Shown here one piece after another: positions 16,130 to 25,235 of a stretch of DNA of 63,321 nt (within the stretch, counting starts at the first letter, position 1; every line of letters starts with the position of its first letter). The notes below the pieces were generated by a model, which was given only the letters and a program-made list of their open reading frames with translations, made no database searches and was not told the origin of the DNA. Both the position numbers and the translations under genes were made by a program. The stretch is from Nitrospina sp. (GTDB lineage: Bacteria > Nitrospinota > Nitrospinia > Nitrospinales > VA-1), in NCBI GenBank assembly GCA_018653085.1, contig JABIAY010000034.1, positions 1 through 63,321 on the forward strand, in the 5' to 3' direction.

Positions 16130-17607
16130 AATCCGTATTTATAGAAAAATCTCTGGGAGTGGATATCCGGGAGGGGTCGGTATTTTTGACTCTTGTCGGA
16201 AAAAAGCTACGCACAATAGAAGTTCTGGCGGGGAAAATGATTACACTGAAGCCATTGACCGGCAAAGATGAAAAGGCAGAGAAACATTTTCTCAACAAGG
16301 TCAACCATTTCCTTATAGAGCATGATACTTGGCCGGAGTCGGTGGTGGTGAGTCTTCCCAGAAGTTATGTTACTTTCAAAACTTTTGAGCTTCCCGCTCC
16401 CGACTTGGAGTCGGTCCGATCCATGGTAGAGTTTGAACTGGAACGCCAGTTTTCTGCCGGACTGGAAGATTTATATTTCACCTTTCAGGTTACCCCAAAG
16501 GCCGAAAATATTTTCCATGTCGCCTCGGCGGCGATTAAAAAGGAAATTGCCAATTATTATCTCGAACTGGTTCAAAAGCTTAATCTGAAAACCACAGTTT
16601 TAGATGTTTCCACGTTCGCAAATGTCAACCTTGCCTTTTCACAGGAAATTGAAAACGATTCACCTATCTGGGCATTGGCAGACATCAGCCCGGAGACGTT
16701 GGATATTGCTCTCATAAAAAATGACGCCATAGAATTCTCAAGGAGCCTGAGTTGGGCCAAGCCTGCAATCAAAGGCGCAAATTCAGGAAAAATCAGCGAC
16801 CCCGCACAATTGGAAAATTTATCCGGGGAAATCACCAAATCTATTGTCGATGAATTGCAACAAGCTCTCTCATCGTGCAGGAGCATCGAGGCAAATGAAC
16901 TCGTGGGCCATATTTTTATAACGGGTGGAGGAGTTCTGGCTCCTTACATCACGCAACATCTGGAAAAGGAAACCGAGGTATCAACAACTGCCTTGCAAGC
17001 CCCGGAGTCCGTGAGCCCCACCGTGCCCGACTCGTTTTCCCCATCGCTCATGCTGACCTCACTAGGCCTTGGCTTGAGAGAATTAAAAAAACAAAAAGTT
17101 GAAACCAACCTTTTGCCGGAAGGCCTCCAACCAAAAAGGAAAAAGGTGAATATCAAGCTGACTTTGGCTATGGCCGTCACCGTCATCCTGCTTTTGGCAG
17201 GTTGGTTTGCCAACAAGGTGGTCTATGCCAATAAAACACTGGCCACCTTGGATGCACAGTTGAAAGAAATTAAAGGGCAGGCAACCGGCCTGGAAAAAAT
17301 TGATCTGGAATATGATTCACTCAAACAATATGTGGACATTCTCAATACTATAAGCAGACAATACCCGGACAAACTCCCAGTACTGGGAGAATTGAGCCGA
17401 TCTCTTCCTCGTGATACCTGGCTAACACACTTGAAATTTAAACAGGGAGAAATTGAGTTCAAAGGATACTCTCCAGTCGCGTCAAAACTTATCCCAATAC
17501 TGGAGCAATCCAAAACCTTCAAAGGAACAGAATTTGTGGGTACCATTATCAATGAATCCGCAGGTGAAAAATTCACCATTCGTGCTGATTTGGAAACGGC
17601 TTCGTAA
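16126..17607 (+). CDS. gspL: type II secretion assembly protein L
   Basis: This 493-residue protein starts at an ATGA overlap with gspK. The first ~320 residues are an actin-like cytoplasmic domain of the PilM/GspL type (VDIREGSVFLTLV, VVSLPRSYVTFKTFELP, IFITGGGVLAPYI). A single membrane helix lies near residues 343-365. The periplasmic end (~370-493) looks like PilN/GspL-C (NTISRQYPDKLPVLGELSRSLPRDTWLTHLKF). The fusion of PilM-like and PilN-like parts is the normal GspL layout. It links the GspE ATPase to the membrane platform. Confidence 0.9.
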   Translation: MKSVFIEKSLGVDIREGSVFLTLVGKKLRTIEVLAGKMITLKPLTGKDEKAEKHFLNKVNHFLIEHDTWPESVVVSLPRSYVTFKTFELPAPDLESVRSMVEFELERQFSAGLEDLYFTFQVTPKAENIFHVASAAIKKEIANYYLELVQKLNLKTTVLDVSTFANVNLAFSQEIENDSPIWALADISPETLDIALIKNDAIEFSRSLSWAKPAIKGANSGKISDPAQLENLSGEITKSIVDELQQALSSCRSIEANELVGHIFITGGGVLAPYITQHLEKETEVSTTALQAPESVSPTVPDSFSPSLMLTSLGLGLRELKKQKVETNLLPEGLQPKRKKVNIKLTLAMAVTVILLLAGWFANKVVYANKTLATLDAQLKEIKGQATGLEKIDLEYDSLKQYVDILNTISRQYPDKLPVLGELSRSLPRDTWLTHLKFKQGEIEFKGYSPVASKLIPILEQSKTFKGTEFVGTIINESAGEKFTIRADLETAS

Positions 17608-17609
17608 AC

Positions 17610-18182
17610 ATGGATATCAACCAAAGAGATAAAAAAGTTTTAATAGCCGGCATTGCTTTTGTGGTTTGCTACCTGCTGTTCTTTTTTGTCGCAGAGCCGA
17701 TTTATAAGAAACAGGCTAAAGTAGATGATAAAATTAAAAGCAAGGTCCAGTTCATCCAGAAATACTACGAGGTTCTGAATCAGAAATCTTATTATCAGGA
17801 AAAAGAAAAAGCCAACCAGAGCACCCATGTGAATCTGGCTCGCAGATTTTTCAAGGAGAAGCAATCCGGCCTCGCCGCGGCCAGCCTGCAAAAACTTGTC
17901 AAAGGTTTTTCGAGTGGAACCGTAACCATTGAACGAACTAAAGTGAATAAGCCAAAATACATGGAAGGCATGCTTGCCGTGCCAATTGAAATTTCTGTTC
18001 GTTCCAGCCTTAAAAACCTGTCCCTGTTTTTAATGCGCATAGAAAATCATGAAAAATTTCTAATAGTAGAAGAACTTCGATTGCGGAGAATTAACAAAGC
18101 GAGCCCGGAAGACCTGCAAACCCGTTTACTGATAACGGGCTTCATTCAGGAACTGGAGCCTCAAGGCGGAAAACCGATATGA
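17610..18182 (+). CDS. gspM: type II secretion protein M (PilO-like)
   Basis: This 190-residue protein has one N-terminal membrane helix (residues ~10-30, VLIAGIAFVVCYLLFFFV), then a Lys/Gln-rich coiled-coil stretch (~33-75) and a small ferredoxin-like domain (VPIEISVRSSLKNLSLFLMRIENHEKFLIVEELRLRR). This is the GspM/PilO arrangement. It pairs with the periplasmic part of GspL. It begins 2 bp after gspL and overlaps gspD by 4 bp. Confidence 0.85.
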   Translation: MDINQRDKKVLIAGIAFVVCYLLFFFVAEPIYKKQAKVDDKIKSKVQFIQKYYEVLNQKSYYQEKEKANQSTHVNLARRFFKEKQSGLAAASLQKLVKGFSSGTVTIERTKVNKPKYMEGMLAVPIEISVRSSLKNLSLFLMRIENHEKFLIVEELRLRRINKASPEDLQTRLLITGFIQELEPQGGKPI

Positions 18183-20671
18183 AACGAATTCCAATCCTCT
18201 TAACAATTTTCATTTTGTCTGCCACCTGGTATGGGTGTGGGGCAACGAAAAAATCTACCATGCATCGACTTAAGGACAAAACCGATGTGGTAGATGCCAT
18301 GATATTGCCGGACCCGGCCAGCGTTGACAAAAAGGCCGGGGCTGACGAATTAATCGATCCCGATAAAATCAAGAATATTCCTGAATCCAAGCACCAGAAA
18401 AGGATTCGCATCACAAACAAGAACACCTCCTTGCATAAGGGACCGGGAACCCAATACCCGAAAATTGGCACTGCCGCAAAGGGGGACCTGTTTGACCTGA
18501 TCCGTGTTGAGAGGGGTTATGGTAAAGGCCAAACCTGGTACCTCGCTGAAGATGCCGCCGGAGGCAAGTTTTTTATCTCCAGCCAATCGTCAACGATTAC
18601 CCGTGAAAAACCCAAACCTGCCATGAAAACTACATCCACATGGCCCGAATCCCTGACCAAACAAGAGACCACCAAACAGGAGCCAGACAGACCTGAAAAA
18701 ATCGAACTGCAAAAACGGAAAAAAGCTTCGCTGGATCGGATTCAAACTATTGTAAAAGTCGAGCCCGATCTTCCTCCTGAATTGAAGGAAGCAAAACATA
18801 TAACCCTCAATTTTGAGGGAACAGAGCTCTATGATGTGATCACCACCTTTTGTGAGCTACTGAAAATTGATTATGTTATTGAAGGAAATGTTGAAGGCAA
18901 GGTAACTTTGCAAACTTTCAATAAAATTCCGGTTGAAGACCTGTACTCCGTTCTGGAGCAAATTCTTGCCCTGAATAATGTCGCAGTTGTCAAAAGCGGG
19001 AATTTTTACCGTTTTCTCCAGGCTCCGGATGCGGCAAAAAAACCCATGAGTATCCATTTCGCCGATGATCCGAGCATCCCGGATAAAGAGCGCATGATCA
19101 TTCAGATTATTCCACTCCAGCATATCTCTGTGGAGTCGATGAAGAAAATTATCAGTCCGCTTCTCACAACCAACGCCAGCTTCATTGAAATTCCTGAAAC
19201 GAACAACCTGATGATGATCGAAATGGCCTACAACGTCAGACGTATCATCAAGGTCGTACAGGCTCTGGACATTGACAAACTGGCTTCTTCAGACATCCAG
19301 CTTTATAAACTGCGAAACGCAGATTCTGAAGTGCTAGTCAAGGAACTCGAGGAAATTTTTAGTTCCATGGGCTATAAAGAAGCTCTGGGCGACTCGCTTT
19401 CATTTCTTTCACTAACAAGATTGAACTCGGTTCTCGTGGTCAACGCTTTTGATAAAATTCTGCCGACCATTGAGTTCTGGGTCAACCGCCTGGATCAACC
19501 GATCTCGGAAGGAGATGTGAGCACATTTGTGTATTACGTGCAAAATGGCGATGCCGCAGCTTTGGCCAGCCTTTTAAATGGCATCTTTCAGGAATCGGGA
19601 GGAAGCACCGGTACAGCTACAAAAACTTCGACAGCTTCCAAAAAAGCAGCCACTACAACCAAAGCCAATGTATCCGGAGCCAGTACCACTGCATCCACTA
19701 CCAAAAAGCCCGTAGTCCAGGCGGCGGGTAGCATCAGCAGTGACTTCGATGGCGAGGTCACAATTTTGCCGGATCCGGATACCAACTCACTGATCATTCG
19801 GACCAGTCCGCGCAATTATCCGGCCATACTGGCCCTGATAAACAAACTGGACCTGCTTCCACAACAGGTTTTGATTGAAGTATTGATCGTTGACCTCACT
19901 ATTGACGAGTCGACAGCTACAGGACTGGAACTGGCCTTTAAAGATTCCTCAGGCACCTTGAGCACCGCCGCAGGCATTAGCTCCAGCACTACCAACGCCA
20001 GCGCCCTGGGGAGTTCCATCGGAAGCGCCACGGCTTCATTTTTAGCTGGAGGTAGTTTTTTCATCGGCAAGCCTGACAAAATCATAGCCCAGCTACAGCT
20101 TTTCGCGTCCGACTCCAAGACCAATGTTCTGGCCAACCCCATTCTCGTGACTTCGGATAACAAGGCCGCAAACATTTCCATCACGGATGAAATCCCCATA
20201 GTTCAAGAGTCCAATACCCCATCAGCAGGTGGCGCGATTGTCAGTGCTACGGTGGAGTACCGCAGTGTCGGAATCAAACTGGATATTACGCCCAAGATCA
20301 ATTCGGAGAACTTTATCAACCTGCAAATCAGCCAGGAAATCTCCAGCCGTGGTGCTGATGTAGGAGACCAGCCTTCTTTTAACACCCGGCAGGTTAATAC
20401 CGAGGTGGTACTTAAAGACAATCAGGTTCTGGTCATGGGTGGGTTGATGCGCACGGACACCCTGGACACGGTCACTGGAGTCCCTGTGCTCAAGGACATC
20501 CCTTATATAGGCAGACTGTTTGGCTCCGAGTCCACCAGCCTTAAAAAGACCGAACTGATGATATTTATCACCCCCCACGTTATCTCCAGCGCTGAAGATT
20601 CTGAGTTTGTCACCAGCCAGTTCAAAAAACGCCTGAACACCCTGAAGCCTCGGGGTCCCAAGAAAAGTTAG
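18179..20671 (+). CDS. gspD: type II secretion secretin D, lipoprotein form with SH3-like domain
   Basis: This 830-residue outer-membrane secretin has a lipoprotein-type signal with lipobox WYGC near residue 20. Residues ~75-140 form a bacterial SH3-like domain (RIRITNKNTSLHKGPGTQYPKIGTAAKGD, WYLAED), not usual for GspD. N-domains follow from ~195 (ITLNFEGTELYDVITTFCELL, VEGKVTLQTF), then N1-N3 modules with a Ser/Thr/Ala-rich insert (~475-520). The secretin pore (~570-815) carries VLIEVLIVDLTI, VEYRSVGIKLDITPKI and the closing TGVPVLKDIPYIGRLF and ELMIFITPHVI motifs. Self-anchoring by lipid could replace a separate pilotin. Last gene of the operon; no clear terminator follows. Confidence 0.92.
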   Translation: MKRIPILLTIFILSATWYGCGATKKSTMHRLKDKTDVVDAMILPDPASVDKKAGADELIDPDKIKNIPESKHQKRIRITNKNTSLHKGPGTQYPKIGTAAKGDLFDLIRVERGYGKGQTWYLAEDAAGGKFFISSQSSTITREKPKPAMKTTSTWPESLTKQETTKQEPDRPEKIELQKRKKASLDRIQTIVKVEPDLPPELKEAKHITLNFEGTELYDVITTFCELLKIDYVIEGNVEGKVTLQTFNKIPVEDLYSVLEQILALNNVAVVKSGNFYRFLQAPDAAKKPMSIHFADDPSIPDKERMIIQIIPLQHISVESMKKIISPLLTTNASFIEIPETNNLMMIEMAYNVRRIIKVVQALDIDKLASSDIQLYKLRNADSEVLVKELEEIFSSMGYKEALGDSLSFLSLTRLNSVLVVNAFDKILPTIEFWVNRLDQPISEGDVSTFVYYVQNGDAAALASLLNGIFQESGGSTGTATKTSTASKKAATTTKANVSGASTTASTTKKPVVQAAGSISSDFDGEVTILPDPDTNSLIIRTSPRNYPAILALINKLDLLPQQVLIEVLIVDLTIDESTATGLELAFKDSSGTLSTAAGISSSTTNASALGSSIGSATASFLAGGSFFIGKPDKIIAQLQLFASDSKTNVLANPILVTSDNKAANISITDEIPIVQESNTPSAGGAIVSATVEYRSVGIKLDITPKINSENFINLQISQEISSRGADVGDQPSFNTRQVNTEVVLKDNQVLVMGGLMRTDTLDTVTGVPVLKDIPYIGRLFGSESTSLKKTELMIFITPHVISSAEDSEFVTSQFKKRLNTLKPRGPKKS

Positions 20672-20840
20672 CCTCCATCCAAGGCAAAAATCCGCCATAA
20701 AGAGCTTGAAATCAGGGTTAATCTCAAGCATAGTAGGACTTCTTTTATCTATAATTCCCTTTCGTTCGCATTAAATTTGTGACGCACGGAGGGGCCACTC
20801 CGTATAAAGCGGATTGGAATGCCGGTTTCCCAGGGTTGAA

Positions 20841-21767
20841 ATGGTTAAATCCAAATTTGTTAATAGTTTAGAGTTGATCGGTGGCACCCCTTTAGTTAAA
20901 CTGAACAGCGTTATCCCATCAAACGGTGCCAACATTTTCGCAAAACTGGAGTTCTTCAATCCAGGTGGCAGTGTCAAGGACCGTATCGCACTGGGCATGG
21001 TCGAAGATGCGGAAAAAAAGGGCCTGCTGAAACCCGGCACCACGATCATTGAACCTACGAGTGGCAATACGGGTATCGGCCTCGCACTTGTGGGTGCCGT
21101 CAAGGGCTATAACGTTGTGCTTGTCATGTCCGAAAACATGAGTGCCGAGCGCAGGATGATTCTGGAAAGTTTCGGGGCAAAAACTGAATTGAGCCGCGCC
21201 GAATTTGGCATGGAAGGCACCATCCAGAGGGCGGAAGAAATGCTGGCTGAAAACCCGGACTATTTCATGCCTCAGCAGTTCAACAACCCCGCTAACCCGG
21301 AAGTGCATCGGCAGACAACCGGGCCCGAAATCGTTTCTGCAATGAACGGTGAGTCCGTGGATGGTTTTGTAGCAGGCGTTGGAACCGGGGGAACCATCAC
21401 CGGCGTTGGGGAAGTATTAAAAAAACATTATGGGCAGGTTAAGGTGGTGGGTGTCGAACCGGCAACCTCGGCAGTCTTATCGGGCAAGCCTCCCGGCCCC
21501 CATAAAATTCAGGGAATTGGAGCGGGTTTTAAACCCAATGTGCTGAACCTGGATCTGCTGGATCGCATTTTGCCTGTATCCGATGAAAACGCCTTTCAAT
21601 TTGCCCAGAGAATGGGAAAAGAAGAAGGTCTTCTCGTTGGAATTTCCTCTGGAGCCGCATGTTTTGCCGCCAATGAGCTGGCTAAAGAACTGGGCCCCGG
21701 AAAAAATGTTGTTGTGGTTTTGCCGGATACGGGAGAACGTTATTTTAGTTTTAACAAGTACTTTTAA
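20841..21767 (+). CDS. cysK: cysteine synthase (O-acetylserine sulfhydrylase family)
   Basis: This 308-residue PLP enzyme starts at the ATG at 20841 (AGGG upstream); the frame is open further 5' without a start as good. Motifs: IGGTPLVKLN, PLP-lysine segment NPGGSVKDRIA (Lys ~44), substrate loop PTSGNTGIGLA, phosphate loop GVGTGGTITG, EEGLLVGISSGA, and the closing LPDTGERYFS. These give O-acetylserine + sulfide to cysteine. It is followed 15 bp later by a threonine synthase-like gene and then a sulfur-carrier set. A second paralogue lies at 24193. Which of the two uses free sulfide is not readable from sequence, but this one is the more ordinary CysK/CysM type. Confidence 0.9.
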   Translation: MVKSKFVNSLELIGGTPLVKLNSVIPSNGANIFAKLEFFNPGGSVKDRIALGMVEDAEKKGLLKPGTTIIEPTSGNTGIGLALVGAVKGYNVVLVMSENMSAERRMILESFGAKTELSRAEFGMEGTIQRAEEMLAENPDYFMPQQFNNPANPEVHRQTTGPEIVSAMNGESVDGFVAGVGTGGTITGVGEVLKKHYGQVKVVGVEPATSAVLSGKPPGPHKIQGIGAGFKPNVLNLDLLDRILPVSDENAFQFAQRMGKEEGLLVGISSGAACFAANELAKELGPGKNVVVVLPDTGERYFSFNKYF

Positions 21768-21781
21768 AAGGGAATGTTGGA

Positions 21782-23020
21782 ATGGGTCATGTAAAAGGAT
21801 TAATCTGCAAAGAATGTAAAAGAGAATATGCCAAGGAACCCATTCACGTTTGTGAATTCTGTTTTGGTCCCCTGGAAGTCAATTACGATTATGAAGCCAT
21901 CAAAAAGGTCGTGACCAAGAAGTCTATTGAGTCCGGTCCACCCACCATGTGGCGATATGAAGACCTGTTGCCTCTGGATGAGCCCCCGAAAGTGGGTCTT
22001 CACACGGGCTTTACCCCTTTGATCCGGGCGAAAAATCTGGGCAAGGCTCTGGGACTGAACCACCTCTACCTGAAAAATGATTCCGTCAACCACCCCACTT
22101 TTTCTTTTAAAGATCGGGTGGTTTCTGTAGCCGTTTCCAAAGCCCTGGAGTTTGGGTTTGATACCGTCTCCTGCGCTTCAACAGGTAACCTGGCAAACTC
22201 AGTTGCGGCTCATGCGGCAGAAGCCGGACTGAAAAGTTGCATCCTCATTCCTGACGGACTGGAAGCAGGAAAAATTCTCGGAACCCTGGTTTACGGAACA
22301 CAGTTGATTGCCGTCAAAGGCAGTTATGATGACGTGAACCGGCTTTGCAGTGAAATTGGAGCCAATCACGACTGGGCCTTTGTGAATATCAATATCCGTC
22401 CTTATTATGGTGATGGGTCCAAATCTTACGGTTACGAAATTGCCGAGCAACTGGGCTGGAAAACACCGGACAATGTTGTGGTTCCCGTGGCAGGCAGTTC
22501 GCTGATCACAAAAATATGGAAAGCCTTTCATGAATTCGAAATGCTGGGGCTGGTCGACAAAGTGCAAACCAAGGTTTTTGCGGCCCAGGCCACCGGCTGT
22601 TCTCCTGTTACCACAGCCATAAAAAATGGCAGTGAAAATATCATTCCGGTAAAACCAAATACCATTGCCAAATCTATCGCCATCGGAAACCCGGCAGATG
22701 GATACTATGGCATCAAAACCGCAAACACCAGCGGTGGCTACGGGGAGGACATATCGGATGAAGAGATTGTCTCCGCCATGAAACTGCTGGCCGAAACGGA
22801 AGGTGTATTCACGGAAACCGCAGGAGGCGTTACCGTAGGCGTCACACAAAAACTTATCCAGCAAGGCCGGATCAAACCGGACGAGGTGACTGTCATTTGT
22901 ATCACTGGTAACGGATTAAAAACCCAGGAAGCCCTGGCCGATTGTTTCCCTGCACCTGAAGTGATCGAACCTAATATAAAAGGATTTGAAGAAGTATTCG
23001 CCAACAGTTTAACGGTTTAG
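21782..23020 (+). CDS. thrC: threonine synthase (or related PLP enzyme of the sulfur cluster)
   Basis: This 412-residue protein begins with a small zinc-ribbon-like segment (CKECKREYAKEPIHVCEFCFGPL), a form found in many bacterial and archaeal threonine synthases. The PLP-lysine motif HPTFSFKDRVVSVA (Lys ~107), STGNLANS and VPVAGSSL loops are present. Known reaction: O-phosphohomoserine to threonine. It sits between cysK and a MoaD/ThiS-like carrier, so it may instead act in a carrier-linked sulfur reaction, but nothing in the sequence proves that. Ribosome site upstream is fair (AAGGGAATG). Confidence 0.8.
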   Translation: MGHVKGLICKECKREYAKEPIHVCEFCFGPLEVNYDYEAIKKVVTKKSIESGPPTMWRYEDLLPLDEPPKVGLHTGFTPLIRAKNLGKALGLNHLYLKNDSVNHPTFSFKDRVVSVAVSKALEFGFDTVSCASTGNLANSVAAHAAEAGLKSCILIPDGLEAGKILGTLVYGTQLIAVKGSYDDVNRLCSEIGANHDWAFVNINIRPYYGDGSKSYGYEIAEQLGWKTPDNVVVPVAGSSLITKIWKAFHEFEMLGLVDKVQTKVFAAQATGCSPVTTAIKNGSENIIPVKPNTIAKSIAIGNPADGYYGIKTANTSGGYGEDISDEEIVSAMKLLAETEGVFTETAGGVTVGVTQKLIQQGRIKPDEVTVICITGNGLKTQEALADCFPAPEVIEPNIKGFEEVFANSLTV

Positions 23021-23032
23021 AAGGAGTAAAGC

Positions 23033-23311
23033 ATGGCAGTAAAAGTAAGAGTACCTACCCCATTGATGAAGTTGACTGACAATCAGAGCGAAGTGATGGC
23101 AGAAGGTGCCACCATCAGCGCAATTCTCGATAATCTGGAAAACCAGTTCGCGGGAATTAAAGAGCGCATCTGTGATGAAAATGGTGCTCCACGTCGTTTC
23201 ATCAATATATATCTAAACGAAGAAGACATCCGATTTCTTGAAGGCGAAAGTACCGCTGTGAAAGATGGCGATGAAATCTCTATTATACCGGCAATCGCTG
23301 GCGGGGCCTGA
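23033..23311 (+). CDS. MoaD/ThiS-family sulfur-carrier protein ending in Gly-Gly-Ala
   Basis: This 92-residue ubiquitin-fold protein has VKVRVPTPLMKLTDNQ at its start and DGDEISIIPAIAGG near its end. The C-terminus is Gly-Gly-Ala, not the usual free Gly-Gly. Carriers of this family are adenylated and thiocarboxylated at the terminal Gly; here the Ala would first have to be removed. It matches the CysO/HcyS type in size and in neighbours. Strong ribosome site (AAGGAG). It ends 2 bp before the E1-like gene. In this setting it most likely carries sulfur to a PLP synthase (24193 or 20841). Confidence 0.85.
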   Translation: MAVKVRVPTPLMKLTDNQSEVMAEGATISAILDNLENQFAGIKERICDENGAPRRFINIYLNEEDIRFLEGESTAVKDGDEISIIPAIAGGA

Positions 23312-23313
23312 GG

Positions 23314-24120
23314 ATGATAGATTTTACCGATGAACAAATAGAACGCTACAGCCGCCATATTATCCTTCCCGAAGTAGGAGGTGAAGGGCAAAGTAGCCTT
23401 TTGGAATCAAAGGTTCTTTTGGTAGGCGCAGGCGGACTGGGCTCTCCTGCCGCATTTTATCTCGCCGCCGCCGGTGTCGGCAATATGGGAATCATCGACT
23501 TCGATACCGTTGACCTCAGCAACCTGCAGCGGCAGATCATCCACAATACCGAGCGCATTGGCATGCTCAAAACCGAGTCCGCCAAAAAAACCATTTCAGC
23601 ACTCAACCCGGATGTCAACGTCACGGTCTTTAATGAGAGACTCAGTTCGGAAAATATTCTGCGCCTGTTCGAAGGCTATGATTATGTTCTGGATGGCACC
23701 GATAATTTTGCCACACGTTATCTCATCAACGATGCTTGCGTAATGACGGGCAAAACAAATATTCATGGCAGTATTTTCCGTTTTGAAGGGCAGGGAACCG
23801 TTTTCAAGCCCGATGAAGGTCCCTGCTACCGTTGCCTCTACCCGGAACCCCCACCACCAGGCATGGTTCCCAATTGTCAGGAAGGCGGCGTTTTGGGGGT
23901 GCTGGCAGGAGTGATTGGCAACCTGCAAGTTGTCGAAACCCTGAAACTAATTCTGGGTAAAGGGGAAACCCTGGTAGGGTCTCTGCTCATTTATGACGCA
24001 CTGAAAACAGAATTTAGAAAGCTGAAATTAAAAAAAGATCCACAATGCCCCGTTTGCAGTGACCAACCCACAATCACCGAACTGATTGACTATGAAGAGT
24101 TCTGTGGGTTGTCGCGCTGA
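23314..24120 (+). CDS. ThiF/MoeB-family E1-like adenylyltransferase for the sulfur carrier
   Basis: This 268-residue protein has RYSRHIILPEVG, the nucleotide loop GAGGLGSPAAFYLAAAGVG, the DFDTVDLSNLQRQIIH block and Asp at LDGTDNFATRYLIND, all family hallmarks. Two zinc Cys pairs are present (CYRC near 170 and CPVC near 247). The length is typical of MoeB/ThiF; no rhodanese domain is fused. It would adenylate the C-terminal Gly of the preceding carrier (after Ala removal) before sulfur transfer. The Cys that accepts the carrier in some homologues is not certain here. Confidence 0.88.
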   Translation: MIDFTDEQIERYSRHIILPEVGGEGQSSLLESKVLLVGAGGLGSPAAFYLAAAGVGNMGIIDFDTVDLSNLQRQIIHNTERIGMLKTESAKKTISALNPDVNVTVFNERLSSENILRLFEGYDYVLDGTDNFATRYLINDACVMTGKTNIHGSIFRFEGQGTVFKPDEGPCYRCLYPEPPPPGMVPNCQEGGVLGVLAGVIGNLQVVETLKLILGKGETLVGSLLIYDALKTEFRKLKLKKDPQCPVCSDQPTITELIDYEEFCGLSR

Positions 24121-24192
24121 CAAAGGAAATAAAAATACCGGTTACCGTTTTTTTTTGCACCGTAATCGGTTTTAAAGATATCTAATACTGAA

Positions 24193-25200
24193 ATGTCAAA
24201 ACCGATGAATTTTCCTATTCCATCTGAGGTTCAGGTGCCGTCTTGTCCCCTCATCACCGATCAATCGGTGTTGAAGGAGATCGGCAACACGCCCCTGATC
24301 CGCATTCATAACCTGGGCAAGGAATTCAAGGATGTGGATATTTATGCCAAAGCCGAGTGGAAAAACGCTGGCGGTTCGGTAAAATCCCGCCCTGCCCTGA
24401 AAATGATCGAAGATGGGGAAAAGTCCGGCAAGCTCACCAGAGATAAAATCATCCTCGATTCCACATCCGGCAATACCGGCATCTCCTACGCTCTGATTGG
24501 CAAGATAAAAGGTTATAAGGTCAAGCTGGTCATGCCGGCAAATGTCTGCAAGGAACGAAAAGGGTTGATGGCTGATTTTTACGGTGCCGAAATTGTGACC
24601 TCCAGTCCCTTCGAGGGTTCGGATGGTGCGATCATCCTGGCAAAAAAAATCTATGAGGAAAACCCGGACATCTATTTCATGCCGGACCAGTACAACAACG
24701 ACTCCAACTGGAAAGCACATCAGGAAACCACAGCCCACGAAATCTGGGACCAGACCAATCATCGCGTCACCCATTTCCTGGCGGGTATCGGAACCGGGGG
24801 TACCATTATGGGAACCAGTCGGGGCCTGCGCCAACTGCGCCCTGATATCAAATGCTACGCGGTGGAGCCGGCAGAATCCCTGCACGGCCTGGAAGGCCTC
24901 AAGCATATGGAAACTTCCATCGTTCCCGGAATTTATAAAGAAGAAGAACTGGATGGGAAAATCAGTGTCCCGACCGATGAAGCCTACGACATGGTCGAGA
25001 CTCTCGAAGAGCAGGAAGGCATTCTGGTCGGCCACTCATCCGCCGCCGCACTGGTAGGAGCCTTGAAGCTCGCCTCGCAGATTAAAAGCGGAGTGATTGT
25101 GACCGTATTCCCGGATAGTTGCGAGAGATGTTACGTCAACTTCGGGGAATTCAAGCAGTACTATGAAACCCATTCCCACAAACTTCCCAAGTCCGACTGA
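24193..25200 (+). CDS. cysM: cysteine synthase paralogue, CysM type
   Basis: This 335-residue PLP enzyme has EIGNTPLIRIHN, PLP-lysine motif NAGGSVKSRPALKM, STSGNTGISYALIG, and GIGTGGTIMGTS. It differs from the gene at 20841: SRPA replaces DRIA, it is longer, and the C-terminus reads FPDSCERCYVNFGEFKQYY in place of LPDTGERY. The long C-terminal tail and location right behind a sulfur carrier and its activator recall the CysO-dependent CysM enzymes. I infer cysteine synthesis from O-phospho- or O-acetylserine with carrier thiocarboxylate. The 72-bp gap before it contains a 9-bp imperfect hairpin. Confidence 0.82.
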   Translation: MSKPMNFPIPSEVQVPSCPLITDQSVLKEIGNTPLIRIHNLGKEFKDVDIYAKAEWKNAGGSVKSRPALKMIEDGEKSGKLTRDKIILDSTSGNTGISYALIGKIKGYKVKLVMPANVCKERKGLMADFYGAEIVTSSPFEGSDGAIILAKKIYEENPDIYFMPDQYNNDSNWKAHQETTAHEIWDQTNHRVTHFLAGIGTGGTIMGTSRGLRQLRPDIKCYAVEPAESLHGLEGLKHMETSIVPGIYKEEELDGKISVPTDEAYDMVETLEEQEGILVGHSSAAALVGALKLASQIKSGVIVTVFPDSCERCYVNFGEFKQYYETHSHKLPKSD

Positions 25201-25235
25201 CCCCGAATTTCCACTCAAACAGGCAAAGCTCAACC

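Noticed and set aside
22199..22864. 221-codon minus-strand frame within thrC
   Set aside because: Shadow of a conserved PLP enzyme; no own signals.
24121..24192. Imperfect 9-bp hairpin before cysM as a terminator or riboswitch
   Set aside because: The loop is 16 bases, the stem has a G-U pair and the tail has only four T; too weak to call a terminator, and it does not match a known riboswitch.
24196..25035. 279-codon minus-strand frame within cysM
   Set aside because: Shadow frame opposite a clear conserved gene.
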